Shown piece after piece: positions 26,024 through 38,258 of a DNA stretch of 64,000 bases. Each line of letters starts with the position of its first letter. Within the stretch, counting starts at the first letter, position 1. The notes under the pieces are model-generated. The model searched no databases. It was not told where the DNA came from and saw only the letters and a program-made list of their open reading frames with translations. Position numbers and translations under genes: made by a program. The stretch is from Straminergon stramineum (Eukaryota > Streptophyta > Bryopsida > Hypnales > Calliergonaceae), in assembly GCA_963920665.1 (NCBI GenBank), contig OY987269.1, forward strand, positions 10,666,501 through 10,730,500, in the 5' to 3' direction.

Positions 26024-26835
26024 TTAGAAGCATCTCCCTGTTTTTAAACGGTACCTGCTTTCAGTGACAGCGAGTCTGTGCTGTTGCGCATAAATGTTTT
26101 TTCAGCGTCATTTGATCTTGAAGTGCAGTTTGCACGGCAGCTCATTATCATCTTTCAGCTTCACATGTGCTTGTGAATGATTTATTTGCGTGTGCGGCAA
26201 CTTCTCCCAAAGTACCCAGGAATCAACCATTGTAAATCCCGTTCTGCTTACAAGCCTCCTCATTTCGACTTTGAAAAACGACGAGCAAGATGGAACCTAG
26301 GTCGAGTTACTTCAATTTTATCTGCGTCTGCTGAAGTTTGCTTTATTGGGCCTCACATTATACGAATTCACCATATTCAGTTGGGACCTACGAGAATCTT
26401 CGCTGGGGACTAGTCGGCATGCTCTAATCCATACAGATCCGTTTAGATGTTCGAATAGCAAGTCAGAGAGCACCCTGCCCAGCGACATGTTCTACGAAAA
26501 CATGATTCATAGGTCAGAAGGCATTAATTATACATCAGAATGTATATACATCAGAAAATACCAGAATTTATCGTAAGTACACAACCAGGTCCACTGCATT
26601 GTGCAAATTATACCTTGAATCTTACATATGTCTACGAAGTGATGGTAACTGTCATGCTACATCAGTAAGTATCACACAAAATTGTTGACGACATGCCCCA
26701 AATGCGACGTTCTTACCCAAAAGTACTTTCTGCTGGGAATGAGAAGATGTGAAACGAAATCAAGTGCGAAGAATTCCATACACTACAATTAAAAAACATC
26801 ACTTCTCAATACTGATCAGATGTATTGCAAATGCC
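26024..26835. other. Convergent 3' flanks of ProRS and the 110-aa gene
   Basis: The ProRS (+) and the small gene (-) point toward each other across this ~810-bp interval, which presumably contains both 3' UTRs. No further gene, repeat or RNA structure is recognised. Confidence 0.6.
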
Positions 26836-27412
26836 TCACTTCAATCCAAGCCCAGGGTGAAGGTTACGAGAGGGTTCTACACCTTCCTTGTCCTCATACT
26901 CCGCAGCATCCATTAAAGACTCTTCAAAATCTGTTGCATCAACAGTAGTCGGCATGGCGCTGCTAACCCCATCACCGGCACCTAGACCCCCTGCCCGGAT
27001 CAGATCTTCACTGGAGATTGGGGCTTCCATATTCACATCCGCGCCTTCGCCACCAACGGAGTAGTCCAGAGGTATGGCAGCTTTGCCACTGCAAAAATTG
27101 TAACCTCACAGTCATCAATGCTGTTAATCAGGAAATTTCACTAATAAACTTCAACTCTCAGGAAAATAAGATTTTAATCGGACTTAGATACTATAAATTG
27201 ACCCAGGTAAACACATCAATATCAAACTATTGCGCACAGACCAAACAATAAGATCTAACAACGTAACCCTAAACCCTGAACCTTAAATTGGAACTGGTAA
27301 CTGGTATAGCTAGGAACTCCCTAGTGTTTTACCGTGAGGCTGGGGTCTCCGTCTCCTTACGCACATCTGCTGGTTTGTTTATCAGCTGGGTACCATTTTT
27401 CGCGTCAGCCAT
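26836..27412 (-). CDS. Two-exon gene for a 110-aa acidic protein, function not recognised
   Basis: Exon 1 runs from ATG 27412 to 27333 (MADAKNGTQLINKPADVRKE, then TETPASR) and exon 2 from 27088 to the stop at 26836. The donor is GTAAAA, the acceptor tttttgcag, and the phase-2 junction is consistent, giving 333 nt. The C-terminal half (EAPISSEDLIRAGGLGAGDG, then TDFEESLMDAAEYED, ending HPGLGLK) looks like a conserved small plant protein: it has balanced codons, no repeats and a clean intron. I cannot name a family. There is no signal peptide or membrane segment; the chain is acidic and probably soluble. A TTTAGGGTT motif lies in the sense orientation in the intron (about 27262-27275). Confidence 0.7.
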
Positions 27413-30400
27413 TCTATGAAATCGTCAAGAACCTGAAGCCGGTGAAGCGATAAAGAAATCCGAGGAAGTTCTTGGATTTCTTTGTGAGAGATTCGTTCTC
27501 ACGCACTGCTGAAGCGGCTTCTCATACGCTACAAGATTACCACAAATCAAAATCAAAATCAAAACGAAGTAAGAAATTCGAATCCAGCCTAACTAAGCGT
27601 GACGGTGAAAACGTCCAGCAAGACGACGGCACTGTACAAGCGCTATGTGTTCATGGACAAATCTGCCACTTCATACTTGGAGTGTCGACAACGTAACCGC
27701 AACACACAAGAAAGATGAATGGAAAATGGAAGAATTAAAACAAAGCACATGGACATTGTAATACGGAGTACATAGGAATTCATGGTTCTACAAATGGAGA
27801 GCAATCTGAGCACAAAAGAGAAGAACGGGTAATAAGCTAACTACCTGGTGTCTCAAAGAAATGGAACAGAGCTGGAAACTAAAGACCAGAGGAAGAAAAC
27901 AGCAATTTGAAAACTGCGGAAAACGTGAAGGACGGTGAATTTCAACTGCAAGGCCACATTTAGGGTTTCCAAGTGGTATCGCAGCAGCAATTCCACGTGT
28001 CCTTCACTCACTTGCTTGACCTGCACTGTCTTTCTTTTGGGTTTTTTTTCTCAGGCAAAACAAAATAATTTTTGCCGGAGTCTTTCCTGATTGGGGAGTT
28101 GGCTACCTTTACACAAGAAAAAATAATGGGAAAACTGTCAAAACTATATCTGAGACATAAGAGATTGGTCAAATTTTGGATGAAATAGATGATTTTGGAG
28201 AATTTTATGGATGAAAGTATATAAGTAATGGATGATTTTTTGGACTTGTATGCATTCAAGGATGTGTGTTGTGATACCAATGAGAAAATCAAATATAAGG
28301 AATATTTTTGTTGAGCTGGTGGACTGAAATGGTCAATTGCTGTGACACTTATAGAAGTAATACACCAAATACACCAATCATATAGTATTAATAGGCACAT
28401 ATGTGCTTATAAGATCCTATAATATTTCATCATTTTGGGAGAATCATATATATTTTATGTATTTTCTTTTATAAATTTATTTATTTATGTATGTATGTAT
28501 GTAATCGTAAGTACATATTGATGTATTTGTAATCTAAAACTATATATTGTGTCTATATTGTGATATGGGCCAAGACATGAAACACATGGTTGGTAATTTT
28601 GGGGTGATAGTGTGTGTAATAAACCAATGTGGTTCATAAAAATTTTGTTTACAAGGATTGTGACTTATTGTTGTAGGTTTTATGGTGGTCAAATAGACCT
28701 CATAAATTTTTTTAAATACATACTATGGTAGCTTCTTTTAATTACCTTGGTTTATACAATATTGTGTATTCAATGTAGTCAATTGTATGCAATCAAAGTA
28801 TAAAAATTGAGTTTCTAGTTGTCATTTTTATTTAGGAGTGTTTGGAGATTTGTGGGATGAATTTTTCAATATGAGTGTTAATGTCAATTGATATAAATTA
28901 TTTTTCTTTTGGGAGAAAGAAGGCCTACATGGTGACATAATAAGAAGCAAGTTTGTAGTGTAAAGTCTATACATACAAAGCATATTTTAATGGGTCATTG
29001 CTATTTAGAGATACTACTAATGAATATTTGTCACATAGAGAGCAATAGAGCTTTCCTTCATGATAACTTTTGAAACTTGACTTATACAAACTAGAAATTT
29101 TTATTGGATATGATTGTCTTGGGTATAATCATATTGTGATATTCCATACTTTTCAAAAAAAATTATAAATTTTTATATTTAAAAGTCAATTTTCCTAATT
29201 TGTCACATTTTGAGTTTTTAGGGGGGTTGAATATAATGGAGTACCCAATATTAAACCTTGGAGGCCAATTGTTCATTGAATTGACAATTAAAGATCCATG
29301 TAGGTTCCTATAAAGTCAATTTTCATTAGATTCTTACAAAATTTATACACAAAATGTGAACATGTACCCCTTCATGAGAATATAATTTTTTTTCAATGTG
29401 GTGCTTGACTGATTAGAAATTATATTGACCTAAATATTTTTCGCAACTTGGGCAATTTAGGCATCTATTTTACAAAAACACTCATCAACTTTTTAAATTT
29501 GGCATGTATGTAAATAATAAAATATGACATACAATTGTCCAAGAAAAAACATTTAGTTTTCAAATCACATTCCAAGAAGAGTCAAACATTATTAGCTATA
29601 TTAGGCAGTTTCAAGAAAAAACATTTTGTTCTAACTTCGAGCCCTATTATCTTGCAATTTATGAAGTCAAAGTTCTTGAAATTTTTTCCACAGATTCCAA
29701 GTTTTAGTCTCTAACTTTTCACCATTTCAATTTCAAAAACAATTATCATTGCACAAGAAATCATCAAGAAATGACTAGTGTATTACTGATTCATTTAACC
29801 TCCTTACATTGTAGGGTGATTTAGAGTAAGCTAGACTCTATATTTGCTTTCAAAAAATTTCATAAGTGAAACTAACATCATAAACTTATAAACAACGACA
29901 CTAGCATGTGAGCTTGGAGCGGTAAGCTTGCGAGCTGTGAGCGTGGATTTTGTGAGTGGTGAGCCCCCAAATTGTATTTTTTTGAAAATTTTTCTCCAAA
30001 AATTTTTGTTTGCATATTTGTTGGAAAAAATTGAGGAAATATTACTATTTATAGTAAATTTTGTGACCTATGACCGTGGACTGTCATAAAGTTTTATACT
30101 TTATTGTCCTTGATTTTTTTGGCTATGCATTTAGACTCTCAAAATTTTGTGCAAACTTTTAACAATGCTTTTATTATCCATAGTAGAGAACATGCCAACC
30201 ACTTCATGTATAGTAGACTCATGTCACTTTTGCAATAGGACATTGTAACTTTTTGATTGATTTAAAGGAACACAGAGAACCATGTCTTCTAAGTATCCCA
30301 CATGGATTGGAATTTCCAACATGTACTAGTATAAGATGACACTTGAAGGATGTTTCCTACACGAATGGGTTAGAGTGAGATGTCTACTAGAAATCATTGT

Positions 30401-31170
30401 GGTTTAAATCTCAATCTCATTTGTAAGTGTGTTGCGTAAGATAATTTCAAATTGGAAGAATTAATTTTGTGTTCCATGTAATTTAATGCCCCATGTAAAC
30501 ATGTTTCTTGAATTTGTAGAGAATTATAGAAATAAGTGAGCTATGAAAGATAGAACATGTCCTCAAAAGAAAAAAAAAACAAGCCATGGAAGTGAGGACT
30601 TAAATGAATAAAAATAGTACAAATAAAATTGGAAGAAAAAGAATAAAAAATAGAGAGAAAGGATAAAATGGGAAGTAAAGGATATAAGTGATTAGGGTAT
30701 GAAAAGAAAATGGAAGAACATATGGAAGGGAAATGAAAAGAATACAAATAGAACTGCAAGGGATATTAAAAAAGATGTGAATGAAACAAAAAAGAAGAGA
30801 AAAAGGATTGTCAAGGAAGGTAAAAAAAGAAAGACAATGAAAAAAAAAGAGAAGGGAGTCAAAGGAATGAAGAAGAAAATGAAGTAGGTCTTAAAAATTG
30901 AGAATGAATGGAATTAAATAGGATTTTATATTCATATGTGCAGTATTGAATTAGGATTACAGTTTACGGTTATTCACAGGAACTTGCTTCACAAAACTTT
31001 ACTAATAACAATAATAAGACATATTCCAATACTTAGGAAATGCATAGACATTTTCAATTCCATGGGCTATAAGTCATTTGAAATGTAACATATGTAAGTG
31101 AATACAATACGAATGAAGTATTCTTGAAAAGGCATCCATGCCTATTTGGGAACTGTAATAATTCCTACTC
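27413..31170. other. Upstream flank of the 110-aa gene, then AT-rich gene-poor DNA
   Basis: About 27.4-28.0 kb probably contains the promoter and 5' UTR of the 110-aa gene. Beyond 28.1 kb the DNA is strongly AT-rich. It holds a short ATGT microsatellite (about 28484-28503) and a purine-rich low-complexity tract at about 30560-30885 (+ strand A/G), which explains the Lys-rich and Phe/Ser-rich open frames there. I see no gene. Confidence 0.55.
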
Positions 31171-31174
31171 GAAG

Positions 31175-33475
31175 TAGAAGTACCTTCAACTCATTGAAGC
31201 TATAACTAGGTGCATGAATGAATTTGTCTTCGTTGACATCCATCTTGCAGAAGTACCTATACAAGTAGTACAAATACTTGCAATTCACATACTACTGTCG
31301 ACCTCCAATAGTAGAAACAACCATATTCATAAAGTCAGGGCATGTGCATGTAGGAAACATATCGATTGTAATTCGATAGATGTTTTTGTTATGTGCTGCC
31401 CCTGTCTCTAGCGAGACTATTGCACCTAGGCCCGGTTGGGGGAATAAGGTTACTCCCAAAATTTGCCCTCTAATGTTTCCAGCACTCTCCCACTCGTTTC
31501 GTTGCTTTGTAGTTGGTGCATTAGCAATCCTTCGAATACTTCGATTGTTCCTAACTATTGGATACACATCTAGATTCTTTGGTGGTGCTTGGTCAAGTAC
31601 AATAGTCTCAAAAATCTTGGACATGTTGAAAAGTCGATGTGGCGATAATGTAGGGCGCTGTTGGAGTTGAAATTCTGTATGTTGCAAGAGTAGAGTTTCT
31701 TCCTGATTTAAGTTTGTCCTTGATAGAATAGGCCAAACCTCTGGCACCTCTGGCCAATCGATTATCCACTTTCTTTTTGAGCCCTTCACACAACATTCAA
31801 TGTCATCCCAACAAAACCAGAAGTCAACCACCACTTCTTGTTTGCTACCATAATCTACTTTTCTACCTCGATATGTTGGGGCAGGGGTTCCCTTCTTTCC
31901 CTTAGCAATTTTGGCAGAGCACTTGATATTTGACCCCTTCTATTGAGCATGACATTTTGCATTCGATTTGTGTCTGATCCTTGCAATATGCCACTTTGAC
32001 GTGTCACAATCATTTTCACATGCAGTAGTGACATGTAGAGAAATATTTGACTCAGTTTCTTTACCTTTTGCTTGCAAGATCTCAATAGAAGTTGTTGAGG
32101 ACCTTGTACGCACACGCAGTTGAGAGAAATTCACTTTGTCTGGTCTATGTGAGTTTCCCACATCTCCAATTGGTACATCCAACTTCCTCTTTGTACTTCC
32201 AAAAATCTCTTCACCTTCCAAATGCGGTACTCGATTTCCAAGCCCTTTTGCTCCAAGTAAAGTGTTGAGTGCTTCTGCCATTTTCTTTGGATCTCTACTT
32301 CGAGTTGCAGCCCTCAACTTCAACTCACCTTTGGATGGACCAGAGCCACATGCATGACCTCTAAGGTATGCTCGATAATTTGTCATTTGCATCCAAGCAC
32401 GAATACTATCATCACAAGTGGCATCAAACAAGTTGTTTCCCCTTATTCCAGACATTTGGAGCCACTTGTTATGAACTGTTTCAAATAAATTGCATGATGG
32501 CAACTCTAGCATCTCCTCCAAATTTAACTTCTGAAAATGAATGCAAGTTCAAGGAAGAATTAGCACTTTAATTTGAAAACCTCATAAAACATTTGAAAAT
32601 GTAGACTCTTCAATTTGTGATCCAGTAAACATGTCCTATCATACAATGAAGGACATACAAAGACAATTTCAAATGCAAATATATTACTACATAAAGTCAG
32701 AGCAATACAATGTTGTTTGAACTTCTTGGTACAAGGAAGTATCACATCCTATATGAGGACTCTGAGTCTCCAAAGAATTGGTTATTTACTTCAAGGTATC
32801 CTAAATAGGAGGTTTCATAAACACCACAAATAGATCTGTGGGACCCAACATATGTTTCTTCATTGTTTTATAGACCCTCTATTTCAGGTACCTTGTAAAA
32901 ATAACTCACATAATTATAAATAAGAAATGAACATTTTTCTTTACTCTACATCATTGGAAAAGACAAAAAATTACATGTAGCACAATAGATTTAGCTTTAC
33001 ATCAGAGAAAGACACCTTCAAAAATTGAAATCCTCTTATGCATACAAATAACTACTTCACTTACCATGTCCATGAAGCCTCTCCACTGCCAATACCAAAA
33101 ATGCCAACCAATGATCTAAGTGATGAAGTGCTTCTTCATCTGCAGCTCCGGACGATAGTCACCATGACCGAATTGCAAGGTAACATGTCTCTGCTTGATT
33201 CATATTTTTGGAATCTTTGTATTGCTTACACAGAGAAATATGTTGCTGTTGGAATGCTTGTTTGATATACTTTTGGTTGTGTTTAAGAAGAGAACTACTC
33301 CAATGTAGCAAACATGTCCTCTCACGATTCTCCATTTCCTCATTGGCAAATCCACTACCATAGACAATACGGACCGCATTCCAATTGGCCATAGCACTAT
33401 CTGCCATGAATCCTTTAAAATTTGGGTTAGCTATGTGAGCCCTCAAGTTGGCACTTGGAACTCAAGGTTTTCTTT
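31175..33475 (-). pseudogene. Decayed MULE-like transposase with SWIM zinc finger
   Basis: Reading the minus strand, an exon from ~33475 to 33065 encodes NPNFKGFMADSAMANWNAVR, then IVYGSG, then NRERTCLLHWSSSLLKHNQK, a block I associate with Mutator-like (MULE) transposases. A GTAAGT donor (33064) and a ttttcag acceptor (32532) join it in phase to a second exon, which runs to about 31180 and ends in a SWIM-type motif (TCTCPDF...NCKY). The frame is broken by TGA (33159-33161), TAG (31940-31942), TAG (31292-31294) and a one-base shift at a T run (~33096). The last SWIM ligand is Tyr (TAT, 31273-31275) instead of His. The N-terminal part is missing. It is almost certainly inactive. Confidence 0.7.
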
Positions 33476-36400
33476 TTTTTTCATTTTGTTAGTATTTTAG
33501 CGTAATTATATGCAAAAATGCATAAAAAGAGAGTTTGAGTGGTATTTGGTAGAAGTCCCTACGAATACAGTGAGGGGTCATCCTAGAAGTATAGAGTATA
33601 TAAAATATTCAAATTTCATACTTCTAATGCCTAGTTGAGAGTCTGAGAGGTCAATTAAGTATTTTCGAGAAAATTAAGGGTTTGAGTGATAGCTAGTCCT
33701 AGTAGTTGTCCATGTTAAACTAAGTCTTACAATTGCATGTGACAAGTTGGCTAAGTCCATTTTAGGTCTAGAGAGTCTAGTATAGGTCACCATCCAATTC
33801 GTAAAGAATTTGGATTGATAAATTCTTATTTGCAAGAAACTTATAGAATAATGATCCAATCTGCAAATAAAGTGATAGGAGAGCGACCGGAGTATGAAGA
33901 AAGGTGCTTTTACTCTAAAAGCATGCTAGAAGCCAACATTGGAGGCAGTTGTTCCGAGATTCCCCGATACAAGAATAATTTCCCCCTCGGGCAGAAATTA
34001 AAAGGGAAGTGCTAATTTTAGCTTCCCTATGAATAGTGCAAAGTGAAATGTAATGTTGCACTTTGGTTTTGGGAGTTTCCTAGAAGCTACCCCAAAAGTT
34101 TTGGATTTTTTCCAAAACAATTACAATGACTCCATGGGAAGTCAACTGCCTTTGAACATGGTCGTAAATTCCTAGGAATTAACCATGTTGCGGTAAAATC
34201 CCACTAAAAATTAGGATAGTGTTTTGTGTGCTAATAAAGCGTTCCACAAAGTTTGAAGACATTCTGACATTCTGACAATCCTAAGTACCAGAATTGGCAA
34301 CGACATTGGACTTTTGAAGAATTTACAACTTTACGGTAGGTTGACCGGTGTACCAGGAGATGGCGATGTCCAAATGACGTGAATGAGGGGTCTTTTCTTA
34401 CTCCCATGAACCTTCTAAGTAACCCTATCTAGACAGTTTCCTCAAAAGAAACAAATTCCAAAAGTTAGAGTTTTCACTTTTCTTTGGAGTTAATGTAAGT
34501 TGATTTTACACTTACGAATGGTTGGGAAGAAGGGGGTAGGGAATCTCGTAGGCTAATTTGGATCTTCTAAACACAATGGCGCAATCATTTTTCAATTTCG
34601 AATTGTTCCCTAGAAGATAGGAAGGATCCAACAATAGATTTGACTTTTTTAGAATAATTAGTGGTAATTCAAAGTTAATTTCGCAAATATCTTTTGGAAA
34701 ATTGAAGATTGGATTTGGGTAAGATCTCTTTTCTTGTGTAACAAATCATCTTTTGTCTAAAGAAAGACAATTTAGAAATACTTTGGATTAATTAGCAAAA
34801 TATCTAGATTAATTAGGGTTATTTTCAAAATATCTTTGGGAAAAGATCTTGGATTTGATTTAGCCAAGATTTATTAGCTAAATGGAGAGGGTTCTAGAGA
34901 ATTCCTCCATTAAATGAAGATTATTTTGGAAATACGTCAGGGTAGTTTAGGAAATATCTCGAGATCGAAAGTAAATGTTTTTCCACCGACAACTTACCGA
35001 GGAGAGGCGTGGGACAAGTATAAAAGGCCCTTTCCTCGAGGTTGTCGGTACCCTCATTCTTATAACCAACTTTTGATTTCGTTTCTCTCGTGCTACTGGC
35101 GTGGTTGGAGCACTGATCCAAATCAAGATCCGACCTGATTTTCATTCTAATTCTTGATTTGTACACTTTGAAGGACGAGAGGGTCCCTTCAAAGTGATTT
35201 TTATTTGATTTCTTTGAGTTCTCGAGGCTAAGCCTCCATTTTCTTTGATTTGTGAGAGTTTTGGAAGGGATAGGCCTCCAAACTCTAATTTCATTTAAGA
35301 TTTCTTGAATACTAACAATTTGTGCTCATTACAACAGAATTTGGTGTTAATATACTTAAGGCAGTGAAGCTTGACTTTGCCAAAAGTTTATTAAACCAAT
35401 CTTTGCCCAAACTTCATTGTACAACGGAAATTGGGATTTTAATTACTAAAATCTAATTTAAATGTTGTCATGCGTACCTCCTTTAGTGATTAAATTTGGA
35501 TACTTTGAAATTTTGAGGAATTAATCTTTAATGTTTAGTTAAACACTGTCATGTGTACCTCCTTTAAAGATGAAAACTTTCGAAATACTATAATTTGACC
35601 ATCAATACCGTGTATGCCTAGGGTCGCCCCTCCACGGTGAAGCTTTGACTTTGGGATATTTGAAATTGACATTTTAAGTGGTTCCAAATATTAGAGAAAT
35701 TTCCTTATTTGCATGCTTGGAAAAATGCTTTGCAGGTGTAGTAATTAGGAATATTTAATTTAGCGAGAAAGATTAGAGAAAAGTAGTCAAAATTCTTTAG
35801 TTTGAACTCTTGATAAAACCCTTAGTAGTAGTTAGAGAAAACCCAAAATTTAGATTAGTCTCCCTTTAGTTAGAGTCATTTAAATTATCCTGGAAAAAGA
35901 TTTTTTTAGCTTAGAATACTTAGTTGATTAGTTTAGACTTATTTCCAAAAAATTCCCCCAAAATTAGATTGTTATTTTAGAATTTAAAGAGTTAAGAGTT
36001 TCCCCTCAAAAAAAACCCAAAATTTATTATTTTAGTTAGGAAATTAATTAAGTCTTTAACTACAAAAATTATTATTTAATTGCCTAAAATACGTGGAAGT
36101 CCCAAAAATTCAGCAAAGGAGACCATAACCGATATACTAAAATCCCAGCACAAGAACCAGAGTAGAGAGTCCCAATATCAAAATCAGAACCAGTAGAACG
36201 GAACCCGAGCAAGGACGACTAAAGGACCAAATTGAGCGTGAACGGAGGAGGATGGGTCGTGGGTTTCCAACAAATCAAGCTGTGCCACGTGGCACGAGTA
36301 GGAGCGACAAGTTAGAGGAGCATCATTAGTTCAGAAACTAGAGAGCCCAACTCGACCATTGAACTAGCTCAACCAGGGAGCTCAGACTCGACCAGGAGAC

Positions 36401-38258
36401 CAGCTCAACCCATAGGCTGTAGAAGGAAGGCATTCCGAACAAGGAAAAGATAGATCAAGTTTTGAAACTCAAAGGTGAGTTTTAAAAAGTGCTTTGAAAA
36501 TTCTAATTAATTTTAAGGCTCACCACAAATTAGCTTAATCAACTCATCCACTCTCACATAACTCTTGAAGAACACATGAAACGCAAAACAACAAATGAGA
36601 GAGTTGAAGAGAAAGGTTGGAGATGAAAGGAAGAAGAAGAATAAAAGGAATCTAAACAATTAATAAGGTAAGAATCTCTTAGATTTTATTTGAATTTTAT
36701 TCTCATTACTATTCATTAAATTGTTAGTTTGTCATTAATTAGGATTCCTATAGGAATTAGAAGGCTAGGCTTAGTTAAGTTTTGTTTTATTAGGCTTAAT
36801 AAGACAAATAGCTAAAGACAAAATGCCAACTAATATCTCTTGAATGAATAGGAAATTACAAAATAATTAGGATTTATTAGATTTGATTTGATTTAGCGGA
36901 TTTAAAAGGTTTTGAGGTATTAAAATAATTTCTAATCAATTAGGAATTGTTTTAAATACAACCAAAATTAATAAAATCCCATAACCATTAGTAGGAAAAG
37001 AAAAATTGAAATTGAAATACAACATTGAACGAGGATTAATTTCAAGTGGCGTGATGGATTAGCAAAATGGAGGATGGAGCAGGTTACTACAAAACCATTC
37101 ATCTCGTGATCCTTGAGGACGGTACGATCGACCACTTCATAGGAAAGGTACGTTAAAATTCTTCATATTTCATTTCAATTTGATTAAAATTTTACTTGAT
37201 AGAATAAACCCTTGAAAACTTTAGGAAAATTAGAAATGAAAATTAACATTTAAAAATTTAAATTTAAATTTAAATTAGAAAATAATCCAAACTTTAACCA
37301 AAAACAATTAGATCAATTTTGTTTGAAATTTGGATGAAAAATTGATATTTCCATCCAAGAGAACTAAACAAAGAAATTTTAGAATTTTAGAAGAATTTAG
37401 AATTTTAGATTAATTTAGAAATTATAATTGTTCATTTAGACTAAGAAGTAATTAATGAATGAAATTTAACTCGTTAAGCTTTTAAAACAAATTTCATTCA
37501 TTAATAAATTTTTTGTTAGGAATTTAGTTGTTTTGTGTCTTACCTTGTTGGAAAGGTAATTTTTGAGTTTCCATTTAAAAAACATAAAACCCTAAAAATA
37601 CTAATTTTAGAATAGAAAGTTTAGTTTACGTTAGATTAGAAGATAATTAAAAAGAATTTCTAAGGAATCTTTAAGGAATCTTTTAAAGATTCCAGAACCT
37701 ATTTTCATTTAAAAAATACTTTGATTTTAAGTGAGGAAAGGTTGGATGAAGTTTGATCTTAATTTGGATGAAGTTCTTTAATTAGTGGTCAAATTAGGTT
37801 TAGTCTTAGAATTAGGTAACTAACATAATTAAAAACCTCAACCCTAAAATCTATATTTATTTCGATTATTTTTATTATTTTTAATTCATGGATGAAGGTT
37901 GTGATGTAGTTTAGGGATCAATATTTCATCCATTCATTTCTTTTACTAGGGAAGTCAGAATTTAACTTGCTTTATCATTCTAGAAAGGGCAAATTACATT
38001 CTACAAGGTAGGTTAGATTAATTTTAGTTGGAATTCATCTTTTAAGTGTTTGATTTAGTTTAGGAATACATGATTTAAGTTCAATTTGGATATTTAAAAA
38101 CAAAGTGTCCATTGCTTGGAAGGCATGAATTGAATTTAGATCAAAAACACCCTAAGGAAATTGATTTAACTAGCCGTTAGAACCCGTGTGCACGTTTTAA
38201 CTAGGAGGGTGGAGTTTAAAACACTCACAATGTAGTGTGGGCTAATTTCTTCTATTTA
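33476..38258. other. AT-rich region between two transposase remnants
   Basis: No intact gene is visible. A possible LTR end is listed separately (about 34030-35336). At 37067-37147 an ATG-started 27-codon open stretch ends at a GTACGT donor-like site; it is GC-richer than its surroundings but too short to call. From 37.2 to 38.2 kb the DNA is low-complexity A/T with many ttaga/aattta motifs. Confidence 0.5.
34030..35336 (+). mobile_element. Possible LTR (solo or 5') of a retrotransposon
   Basis: A TATA-box-like TATAAAAGG at about 35019-35028 lies some 310 bp before a segment ending tgctcattacaaca (35323-35336). This is followed at once by TTTGGTG, which resembles a primer-binding-site context. 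ACCGACAAC (about 34984) and GTTGTCGGT (about 35040) could pair as a stem around the TATA region. No matching second LTR, gag or pol frame was found, so the 5' boundary is only nominal. The short motif evidence could be coincidence. Confidence 0.2.

Noticed and set aside
30541..30890. Lys-rich (+) and Phe/Ser-rich (-) open frames
   Set aside because: A purine-rich low-complexity tract produces them.
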